Source of the DNA: Muribaculaceae bacterium
Lineage (GTDB): Bacteria > Bacteroidota > Bacteroidia > Bacteroidales > Muribaculaceae
Reading direction: 5' to 3'
NCBI GenBank assembly: GCA_029060585.1
Contig: JAIDTS010000477.1
Coordinates: 1-5,225, forward strand
Length of the DNA stretch: 5,225 bases
Shown: positions 1-5,225 of the stretch, one piece after another
Layout of the letters: every line of letters begins with the position of its first letter
Position numbering within the stretch: the stretch's first letter is position 1
Program-made: the position numbers and the translations under genes
The notes under the pieces: generated by a model
The model's input: the letters and a program-made list of their open reading frames with translations, nothing else
Told to the model about the DNA's origin: nothing
Database searches by the model: none

Positions 1-2
1 AG

Positions 3-3000
3 ATAACTGAAAGCAGCAGCAGTGGGCTCGGTGGTTCCAACGTATATCATCATATCTATGGTAAGGATCTCGCAGGTGCTTTTTATCAAAACCAGTCATT
101 TGAAAAAGTTATCCTTCCAAAATCCTTGGACAATATAGGAGACTATCTGTTTTCAGAAGGTTCGGTAAAGGAAATAAGCATGTCTCCCAACTCCAGACGT
201 ATAGGCAAATGGGCATTCCGGAGATGTAAGGAGCTCGAGATCGTGACACTTCCTGAAAATCTGGAGACAATTGGAGAAGAGGCTTTTAGTGAGACATCCA
301 TAAAAGAGGTGGAACTTCCATCTTCAGTTAAAGAAATAAAGTCACAAGCATTTGAGTATTCGAAACTTGAATTGATAAACCTTGAAAATGTAGAGATCTT
401 AGGAGAAGGTGCGTTTTCAGGGGTTAAGGAATTGAAAGGAGAACTAAATCTAAGTAAAATAGAAGTAATCCCCAATAGGTGTTTTAACGGAACAAAGATT
501 TCGTCTCCAATACTTTCCCAAAAGCTCAAAAGTGTTGGTGATTACGGCTTTAGTTCATGTGTGAATATAGAAAAGATAGTGTTGGGCGAATCTCTTGAAG
601 AAATAGGCAATTATACATTTTCGAGTTGTTCGAAACTTACGGATGTTGAACTTCCTTCCACGATTAGACAGATTGGAGCAGGTGCTTTTTCAGAAACGCC
701 ATGGGGAAAATCATTGGTTTCCGAAGATGGAATAATATATATTGGTAACATAGCATACAGTTATGATGGCTCGTATAATCACGAGGGTACAGAACTGACT
801 ATCAAAGAGGGCACTGTTGCTATAAGCAATGGGTTTTCTTTTACTGATAACATTAAAGAAAAAATTACATCTCTAAACTTGCCGGAGTCACTCATAGAGA
901 TAGGGAATGAGGCGTTTATTGGCTTTAAAGAGCTTGGTGAGGTTAAGTTGCCATCTTCATTGCAAAAAATTGGGAATGGAGCCTTTAGATACTGTCCCAA
1001 ATTCTGGTGTGTCCTTCCGGAAAGCTTAGTCTCTTTGGGTGAGAGGGCATTTGAAGAGTGTGGAACACTTTCTAAAGTCACTCTACCAGAAAACCTTAGA
1101 AGTATAGGTGGTGGTGTATTCAATGAAACATCAGTAGGAACAGTATATATTAAAAGTACTGAGTTAGATCTCATAGCTTGCCGCTATGTATATACCGATG
1201 CATACTCCCCTTTTGAGAAATGTGAGACTTTAAGTAAAGTAGTAGTTAGCCCAAACGTAAGAAAATTATGCGATAAAATGTTCACGTATGGATCATCCAT
1301 AAGAACGGTAGAGTTTGAAGATATTGATAATTGCATGCTTGAATATGTTGGAACCGAATGTTTTGGCGGCTGCGATAATGCTAAATTTAAAGATTTGCCG
1401 AAAACAATCAAACACATTGGCGAGGGTGCTTTTTCGAGATGTAATTTCGAGAATAACTTCAATATCGATAATGTAAGATACCTCGGGAAATATGCCTTCT
1501 CTTCTTGCACCGGGTTCGATTCAGTAAGAATCCCTGAATGTGTTGACACTTTAGGTGGAGTTGTCTTTAGCGGATGTAAGGACTTGAGAAGTGTTGAATT
1601 CAATGCCAAAGAGTTTGTTGGTTTGATGTATTCAGTGAATTATGCCGGAGGAGGCGGATTTTCAGCTGAGGCTGCAAAATTATTCGAATACTGTGATTCT
1701 ATCGAAAGAGTCTCAATAGGATCTAAAGTCAAATTCCTTCCATATGCGATATTTGGTGATTGCAGAAATATTAAGGAATTGAAATTTGAAAGCAGAGAAA
1801 ATGAAATAGATAAAACAATCTCAATCGGAGACTATGCATTCAGCTGGTGTACCGGAATAACTGAGATAGAACTACCCGAAGGTGTCGATTCTATAGGTAA
1901 AGAAGCCTTCAACTTCACCAATATTAAATCGATAAAGATACCATCAAGCTGTCGGTTCATTGGGACAAATGCGTTATCATCAAGAGAAGGGATGGAGTCA
2001 GTATTTTTCTACCCAACCATTCCTCCGACAATAGAAGAAAGTCTTGGAGCTTACAATTATGATGGGGATTTGACCATTTATGTACCAAAGGATTCTTATG
2101 ACTTGTATATGAAAGTTCCGGAACTTGAAGGTTACGTGATAAAAAAGATGGCCAATGGCGGTATCGCAGTAGAGTCAATAACACTCAATCCTGAAAGCTG
2201 GGAAGGTGCTGAGGGTTCGGTATTCAACATTAAAGCAACTGTTTACCCAGAGGAAGCTACCGAGAAATCAGTTTCATGGACTTCAAGTGATGAGTCTATA
2301 GCAAAAGTAGACAATGAAGGAAACGTCACGACTATGAAGGCAGGAGAAGCCATCATAACTGCTACTGCTTTGGATGGTTCTTATGTTGCCGCGGAATGTA
2401 AGGTGAAAGTTAATATAGTTCCGGTAGAATCAATTGTATTTAATCTTACTGATTGGAAAGGTGTAATTGGGTCTACGGTTCAGATAGAGGCAACTGTTAA
2501 TCCGGAGAACGCTTCGGACAAGACATTGATCTGGATTTCCAGCGACGAATCTATCGCTACCGTCGACGATACGGGGAAGGTAACTGCAATCAAGGTTGGT
2601 GAGGCAGACATTACCGCTAATGCCAAAGACGGAACAGAGATAAGCGCCACGTGTCATATCACGGTTCTTCCGGTTCTGGTGGAGTCAATCAAGGTTGAGC
2701 CTGAAAACTGGCATGCTGTGGTGGGTGAATCATTACAGATTTCAGCTTCTGTATATCCGGAAAATGCAACAGACAAGACAATCAAATGGACTACAAGCGA
2801 TGACGCAATCGTAAAAGTCAGCGAAGAAGGATATGTAAGTGCGTTGAAAGTTGGAGAGGCAGATATCACAGCAATGTCATCAGATGGCTCGGAAGTCAGT
2901 GCGGTGTGCCATGTGATAGTCTATCCAATTTCAGTAGAATCAATCCAGTTGAATCCCGTAACTTGGGAAGGCGTTGTAGGAGAAACTATTCAAATTGATG

Positions 3001-4112
3001 CCGCGGTGTATCCGGAAAATGCGACAGATCGCAAGTTGATCTGGTTATCTTCTGATGAATCCGTTGCAAGTGTAAATGGAAGTGGATTTGTTTATGCATT
3101 GAAGGAAGGCGAAGCGGATATAATCGCTAAAGCTTCTGACGGATCTGGAGTCACAGCAATATGTCATGTCAAGGTTACTTCCATAGCTGTAGAGACTGTA
3201 AGTTTGAATCCGGAATCCTGGACAGGAAGGGTAGGAGACACATTCCAGATAAAGGCTTCGATAGTTCCGGATAATGCTTCCGTCAAGAATCTTGCTTGGA
3301 AATCGCAAGATGACTCAATCGCTACAGTTGATTCGGACGTGAATGTTACGTTAAAAGGCGTCGGAGAGACTGACATCATAGCAATGACGACGGATGGGTC
3401 AAATGTAAGCGCTACATGTCATGTAACTGTTTTACCGGCAGCTGCTGAGTATATCATTCTGACTCCTGACTCGTGGGAGGGTAAAGAAGGAGATTCCTTC
3501 CAGTTACGTGTTTCTGTATATCCGGAGAATTCTACGATAAATCCTCTTGTGTGGAAATCGAGCGATGAATCTGTCGCTAAAGTAGATAGTGAAGGATATG
3601 TGACTGCAATTCATGTTGGTGAAACAGTCATAACGGTATCAACTTCAGATGAATCAGAGCTAAAGGCCGTTTGCAATGTGACTGTGTTGCCTGTATTGAT
3701 TGAGTCTATATATCTTGATCCCGATGCTTGGAACGGAGAAGAAGGAGAGACATTCCAGATAATGGCGTACATATCTCCCGAGAACGCCACTAATAAAACA
3801 CTAATTTGGCAAACAAATGATGAATCTGTAGCAAAAGTGGATTCAGAGGGAGTCGTGACAGTATATAAAGAAGGAAACTGTGTGATTACCGTTAGTTCTA
3901 CTGATGGGTCAAATGTCTCATCAGAGTGCAAAATCTCAAGCGTGGCAGGAGTGGAAACTCTACTTTTAGATGATGATGTCAATATTGATATTTATAACAT
4001 GAAAGGGATACTAATAAAAAAGAACTGTACGAAGGAATATCTCAAGCGTTTGACACCGGATATCTATCTGATTAGAATTGGCGATAAGATTAAAAGTGTC
4101 GTTATACGATAA
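3..4112 (+). CDS. BspA-like leucine-rich-repeat surface protein with seven Big_2 Ig-like domains (5' partial)
   Basis: The frame is open from the left edge and ends at TAA 4110-4112, giving 1369 visible residues. The TTG at 126 is not a credible start, because LRR-type sequence (FEKVILPKSL) already lies upstream from nt 99 in the same frame. The true start, any signal peptide and the promoter are outside the window. Visible order, numbering from nt 3: a Ser/Gly-rich stretch (about residues 4-12); about 23 LRR_5/BspA-type units (about 33-715) with the recurring pattern LPxSLxxIGxxAFxxC; seven Big_2 Ig-like repeats (723-1316); and a C-terminal tail (1317-1369) resembling a type IX secretion sorting domain. 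LRR_5 plus Big_2 proteins in Bacteroidales are usually exported surface or secreted proteins, and BspA of Tannerella is an adhesin. Adhesion or host/glycan binding is inferred here; the ligand is unknown. No frameshift or internal stop is seen, so the gene looks intact. The following gene is convergent, so this one is the last of its transcript. Confidence 0.93.
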   Translation: MTESSSSGLGGSNVYHHIYGKDLAGAFYQNQSFEKVILPKSLDNIGDYLFSEGSVKEISMSPNSRRIGKWAFRRCKELEIVTLPENLETIGEEAFSETSIKEVELPSSVKEIKSQAFEYSKLELINLENVEILGEGAFSGVKELKGELNLSKIEVIPNRCFNGTKISSPILSQKLKSVGDYGFSSCVNIEKIVLGESLEEIGNYTFSSCSKLTDVELPSTIRQIGAGAFSETPWGKSLVSEDGIIYIGNIAYSYDGSYNHEGTELTIKEGTVAISNGFSFTDNIKEKITSLNLPESLIEIGNEAFIGFKELGEVKLPSSLQKIGNGAFRYCPKFWCVLPESLVSLGERAFEECGTLSKVTLPENLRSIGGGVFNETSVGTVYIKSTELDLIACRYVYTDAYSPFEKCETLSKVVVSPNVRKLCDKMFTYGSSIRTVEFEDIDNCMLEYVGTECFGGCDNAKFKDLPKTIKHIGEGAFSRCNFENNFNIDNVRYLGKYAFSSCTGFDSVRIPECVDTLGGVVFSGCKDLRSVEFNAKEFVGLMYSVNYAGGGGFSAEAAKLFEYCDSIERVSIGSKVKFLPYAIFGDCRNIKELKFESRENEIDKTISIGDYAFSWCTGITEIELPEGVDSIGKEAFNFTNIKSIKIPSSCRFIGTNALSSREGMESVFFYPTIPPTIEESLGAYNYDGDLTIYVPKDSYDLYMKVPELEGYVIKKMANGGIAVESITLNPESWEGAEGSVFNIKATVYPEEATEKSVSWTSSDESIAKVDNEGNVTTMKAGEAIITATALDGSYVAAECKVKVNIVPVESIVFNLTDWKGVIGSTVQIEATVNPENASDKTLIWISSDESIATVDDTGKVTAIKVGEADITANAKDGTEISATCHITVLPVLVESIKVEPENWHAVVGESLQISASVYPENATDKTIKWTTSDDAIVKVSEEGYVSALKVGEADITAMSSDGSEVSAVCHVIVYPISVESIQLNPVTWEGVVGETIQIDAAVYPENATDRKLIWLSSDESVASVNGSGFVYALKEGEADIIAKASDGSGVTAICHVKVTSIAVETVSLNPESWTGRVGDTFQIKASIVPDNASVKNLAWKSQDDSIATVDSDVNVTLKGVGETDIIAMTTDGSNVSATCHVTVLPAAAEYIILTPDSWEGKEGDSFQLRVSVYPENSTINPLVWKSSDESVAKVDSEGYVTAIHVGETVITVSTSDESELKAVCNVTVLPVLIESIYLDPDAWNGEEGETFQIMAYISPENATNKTLIWQTNDESVAKVDSEGVVTVYKEGNCVITVSSTDGSNVSSECKISSVAGVETLLLDDDVNIDIYNMKGILIKKNCTKEYLKRLTPDIYLIRIGDKIKSVVIR
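99..2150 (+). repeat. BspA-like LRR_5 array, about 23 units
   Basis: The array encodes roughly 23 leucine-rich units of about 20-24 residues with the core pattern I/V-x-L-P-x-S-L-x-x-I-G-x-x-A-F-x-x-C, for example VTLPENLETIGEEAF and VKLPSSLQKIGNGAF. Three longer insertions interrupt the regular spacing. One is the WGKSLVSEDGIIYIG segment from nt 702, a linker type familiar in this family. The others lie around nt 1140-1230 and 1600-1690, each before a unit with FEKC or FEYC. The array closes with the motif PTIPP and then IYVPKDSYDLYMKVPELEG (Y of YVP at nt 2079), the usual end of a BspA LRR domain. Units are diverged at the nucleotide level, so this is an old protein repeat, not a recent DNA expansion. 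Confidence 0.88.
2169..3950 (+). repeat. Seven tandem 255-nt units encoding Big_2 Ig-like domains
   Basis: Units begin at 2169, 2424, 2679, 2934, 3189, 3444 and 3699. The first six are exactly 255 nt (85 codons) and the last is 252 nt. Each matches the Big_2 (bacterial Ig-like group 2) pattern: V-E-S-I at the start, a W-x-G/A-x-x-G strand, Y/N-P-E-N-A, W-x-S-x-D-E-S-I/V-A-x-V, a G-E-A-D-I-T-A strand and a final C-H-V-x-V strand. Trp11, Gly16, Pro27, Trp37 and Cys77 are present in all seven. Deviations: unit 5 lacks the Gly at position 51 (Val instead); unit 6 starts AEY and has Glu at position 70 where the others have Gly; unit 7 has an extra Cys at position 61. The array probably forms a rod that holds the LRR domain away from the cell surface, which is an inference from the family. 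Confidence 0.92.
3951..4109 (+). other. C-terminal tail resembling a type IX secretion (Por) sorting domain
   Basis: The last 53 residues of the LRR/Ig protein contain VNIDIYNMKGILIKKN, then LKRLTPDIYLIRIGDK and finally KSVVIR. This follows the type A sorting-domain layout: x-I-Y-N-x-x-G near the start, then L-x-x-L-x-x-G/D-I-Y-L-I-R-I, then a short strand ending in a basic residue. In Bacteroidetes such tails direct outer-membrane export by the type IX system, followed by cleavage and surface attachment. The Gly usual before Ile/Val-Tyr is Asp here (TPDIYLI). Many gut Bacteroidales proteins carry such tails even where a working type IX system has not been shown, so the export route is inferred. 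Confidence 0.65.
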
Positions 4113-4133
4113 ATTAAGTTTCGAACATTAAAC

Positions 4134-4162
4134 GAGAGGGTGTGTTGGTATCACACCCTCTT
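4134..4162 (+). terminator. Probable intrinsic terminator of the LRR/Ig gene
   Basis: A perfect 9-bp stem, GAGGGTGTG (4136-4144) with CACACCCTC (4152-4160), encloses a 7-nt loop. It can be extended by A-T and G-T pairs at 4135/4161 and 4134/4162. It starts 22 nt after the TAA and is followed by a moderately T-rich stretch (TTGCTTATTATAATT). The T-run is interrupted, so termination efficiency is uncertain. The opposite strand also runs into T-rich sequence (TCGTTTAATG), so it could act on both convergent transcripts. Confidence 0.8.
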
Positions 4163-4173
4163 GCTTATTATAA

Positions 4174-4195
4174 TTAAGTAGCTGTTCAAATTAAA
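4174..4195 (+). repeat. Left terminal inverted repeat of the MITE-like element
   Basis: A 22-nt arm that starts with TTAAGTAGCTG. It matches the reverse complement of 4351-4372 at all but position 12. Inside the arm the left side continues AACG and the right side CG, so the similarity extends slightly further if a one-base gap is allowed. Confidence 0.8.
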
Positions 4196-4213
4196 ACGAT
4201 ACAAAAATTACCC

Positions 4214-4360
4214 ATGAAAGTAGATGATCTCGTATATTCTCCACTTGCCGATTCCGGCCGCTTCGGCTTTGTCGCTCGGTCACGATGCCCGCATCGCTCC
4301 CTCCCTCCGCAGCCAAATCGCCTCGAAATCGCCGGCGCGGATAATATACGTTTAATTTGA
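4214..4360 (+). CDS. Possible 48-codon small ORF inside the inverted-repeat element (doubtful)
   Basis: ATG at 4214 opens a frame of 48 codons ending in TGA 4358-4360, within the right inverted repeat. The product begins MKVDDLVYSPLADSGRFG and is rich in Arg and Pro in the middle, with no motif or membrane segment I recognise. The opposite strand is also open across the core for about 57 codons without an ATG start. Stop-free frames on both strands are expected in so GC-rich a core, so this is more likely incidental than a real gene. It is recorded because automatic annotation could call it. Confidence 0.12.
   Translation: MKVDDLVYSPLADSGRFGFVARSRCPHRSLPPQPNRLEIAGADNIRLI
4283..4296. repeat. 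Small palindrome CGATGC-CC-GCATCG in the element core
   Basis: A perfect 6-bp inverted repeat separated by two bases lies in the GC-rich core. It could form the tip of the large hairpin, or a cruciform, or a protein-binding site. No function can be assigned from the sequence. A smaller hairpin, GCCG-CTT-CGGC, lies nearby at 4257-4267. Confidence 0.5.
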
Positions 4361-4372
4361 CCAGCTACTTAA
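4351..4372 (-). repeat. Right terminal inverted repeat of the MITE-like element
   Basis: The reverse complement starts TTAAGTAGCTGG and matches the left arm at 21 of 22 positions. The flanking DNA beyond both arms is AT-rich and no longer similar, which sets the outer limits of the element at about 4174 and 4372. Confidence 0.8.
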
Positions 4373-4516
4373 TATTCCTAATCTAATATGACACAGATAT
4401 CTCCGAGAAGATAACTTAGCGTACTCGCTTTGGTCGTTACGTTAAGTCTCTGAAAGCATTGAAGCTTAGAACATCTATGTATTGTGTGAGAGATTTTAGA
4501 GCTTGAGAAAGTTGAG
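4373..4516. other. Intergenic DNA between the inverted-repeat element and the convergent gene
   Basis: This is 144 nt of AT-rich DNA with no ORF or RNA gene that I can support. It includes the hairpin at 4414-4447. On the minus strand it is the 3' untranslated stretch of the PDDEXK_9 gene, but I see no classical stem with a T-run for that gene here. Confidence 0.6.
4414..4447 (-). terminator. Weak hairpin downstream of the minus-strand gene
   Basis: ACTTAGCGTA (4414-4423) pairs with TACGTTAAGT (4438-4447) over 10 positions, one of them a G-T wobble in plus-strand RNA, around a 14-nt loop. It lies about 70 nt beyond the minus-strand stop codon and could slow or end that transcript. There is no T-run after it on the minus strand and the stem is AT-rich, so an intrinsic terminator is only a possibility. 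Confidence 0.3.
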
Positions 4517-5224
4517 TTATTTAAGTTTTCGGATTATCCAGTCTTTGAGGGTTCTGGTTTTGGTGAGGAAGTTGGCGCCGATCAGATAGACAGTCCTTGG
4601 GTCGGCCTCGAATGGGACTGCGTATCCTTTCTCAAAGATCTGTTGCAAGGCTTCTTCTGGAGTGCTGTCGATCTTGAATTCGAAGATATAAACAAAATCG
4701 TTTGTCAGGATCTGCATGTCGCATCTTCCGGCAGAAGAATGTGCTTCCGTACGGACGGCAAGTCCTAGCATCTTGCAGACGATAGCCATCATGTTCTGGA
4801 AATGAATCTCCTTGTCTTTTTCAGGTTCTGAGTTCGTGTCCGCGAAAAGGCTCTTCATGCTCAGCATGAAATCCTCCGGTCGTCCTTCGTTGATATCCTT
4901 CACGAATTTACGGAGATTGAATGCGGAACCACCATCAATTCCCTTGAAGAAGCGTTTTGAGAGTGATTCCCAGAAAGCCTTGTTGACCTCACGGTTGGGA
5001 AATCCGAGTTTGTAATCCTTGGAGGCATCATAGAATTCCATTGCGGGGAGAGCTTCTTTTATCGTAAGATATCCTGACTGATATAGCAATGGCACGATGT
5101 CATCGTCAAAATTTGCGATGTCGCTGAGTTCGATCTCGCTTCTCACCGCTCCTTCAAGATCGTTGAGTCTATATGAATTCCTTTCAATCAGTTTTATGAG
5201 ATAGGAAGGTGAGCCGCTCATATA
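4517..5224 (-). CDS. AAA-ATPase-like protein, C-terminal part with PDDEXK_9 nuclease-like domain (5' partial)
   Basis: The minus-strand frame ends at TAA (4517-4519) and stays open to the right edge. The ATG at 5219-5221 is probably internal: the codon before it is Tyr, and Y-M-SGSPSYLIKLIE resembles the mid-protein SGxPxxLxxLL motif of this family. Full members are about 500-550 residues, with an N-terminal AAA-ATPase_like domain (PF09820) and a C-terminal PDDEXK_9 domain (PF08011); only about 235 C-terminal residues are visible. Counting from that Met, the family segments YQSGYLTIK (47-55), LGFPNREV (72-79), HFQNMM (140-145), SSAGRCDMQI (162-171), FEFKID (180-185) and EKGYAVPF (197-204) can be seen. 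Asp168, Glu181 and Lys183 match the PD-(D/E)XK core, so the nuclease-like site looks intact. The protein is probably cytoplasmic. The family is abundant and multicopy in Bacteroidetes, and its biological role is not established. It is convergent with the LRR/Ig gene. Confidence 0.88.
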   Translation of the reverse strand, partial: YMSGSPSYLIKLIERNSYRLNDLEGAVRSEIELSDIANFDDDIVPLLYQSGYLTIKEALPAMEFYDASKDYKLGFPNREVNKAFWESLSKRFFKGIDGGSAFNLRKFVKDINEGRPEDFMLSMKSLFADTNSEPEKDKEIHFQNMMAIVCKMLGLAVRTEAHSSAGRCDMQILTNDFVYIFEFKIDSTPEEALQQIFEKGYAVPFEADPRTVYLIGANFLTKTRTLKDWIIRKLK

Positions 5225-5225
5225 C

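Larger units (their letters stand above)
4174..4372. mobile_element. MITE-like palindromic element with 22-bp terminal inverted repeats
   Basis: The left end (4174-4195) is TTAAGTAGCTG, T, then TCAAATTAAA. The right end (4351-4372) read on the other strand is identical except for G in place of the T, so 21 of 22 positions match. TTAA occurs at both outer ends, so a TA or TTAA target duplication is possible but cannot be told apart from the inverted repeat itself. The core 4241-4340 is about 68% G+C by hand count, far richer than the flanks. Inner pairings, CGTATATT (4231-4238) with AATATACG (4343-4350) and CCGGC (4254-4258) with GCCGG (4331-4335), let most of the element fold into a long hairpin. 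No transposase is encoded. A non-autonomous transposable element fits best. A dispersed structured repeat or regulatory RNA is the alternative. Confidence 0.6.

Noticed and set aside
126..128. TTG at 126 as the start of the large plus-strand gene
   Set aside because: The frame is open to the left edge and the residues before it (FEKVILPKS) are part of an LRR unit, so the start lies outside the window.
2169..3950. CRISPR-like regular spacing in the 255-nt repeats
   Set aside because: The period is a whole protein domain, the frame is open throughout, and there are no short identical repeats separated by unique spacers.
143..3982. Minus-strand open frames of 71-141 codons opposite the LRR/Ig gene
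   Set aside because: They are antisense shadows of a strongly supported repeat protein, show no recognisable domain, and several overlap the Ig repeats at equivalent positions, as expected of mirrored repeat sequence.
4174..4372. Reading the inverted repeats only as a bidirectional terminator for the two convergent genes
   Set aside because: The arms are about 155 nt apart with a GC-rich insert between them, and a better terminator hairpin already sits at 4134-4162. Some contribution to termination remains possible.
4812..5015. Plus-strand 67-codon frame inside the PDDEXK_9 gene
   Set aside because: It lies wholly antisense to a gene with clear family motifs and has no features of its own.
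5219..5221. ATG as the true start of the minus-strand gene
   Set aside because: The frame continues to the window edge, and the sequence around the Met matches the middle of the AAA-ATPase/PDDEXK_9 family, so the protein should be about twice as long.

Overview
The window most likely comes from a bacterium of the order Bacteroidales (Bacteroides, Prevotella or Muribaculaceae type, gut or oral). Three things suggest this. The first gene is a very large BspA-like leucine-rich-repeat surface protein with bacterial Ig-like domains and a C-terminus resembling a type IX secretion sorting domain. The second gene ends in the PD-(D/E)XK nuclease-like domain of an AAA-ATPase family that is heavily amplified in Bacteroidetes. 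The coding sequence is moderately AT-rich. The genus cannot be fixed from the sequence alone.

Layout: positions 3-4112 (+) hold the 3' part of one giant gene, open to the left edge, so its start and any signal peptide lie outside the window. The visible 1369 residues comprise a short Ser/Gly-rich stretch, about 23 LRR_5 (BspA-like) units, seven tandem 85-residue Big_2 Ig-like domains in exact 255-nt register, and a 53-residue C-terminal tail. A strong hairpin at 4134-4162 lies just after the stop and is the likely terminator. Positions 4174-4372 are a compact palindromic MITE-like element: 22-bp terminal inverted repeats with one mismatch, TTAA at both ends, and a GC-rich core unlike its surroundings. 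Positions 4373-4516 hold only a minor hairpin. Positions 4517-5224 (-) are the 3' part of a second gene, open to the right edge, encoding the C-terminal part of an AAA-ATPase-like / PDDEXK_9 protein.

The two genes converge (3' ends facing) and show no sign of being functionally linked. The first is a probable secreted or surface adhesin. The second is a cytoplasmic protein of poorly understood role. The least explained part of the window is the roughly 200-bp inverted-repeat element between them.
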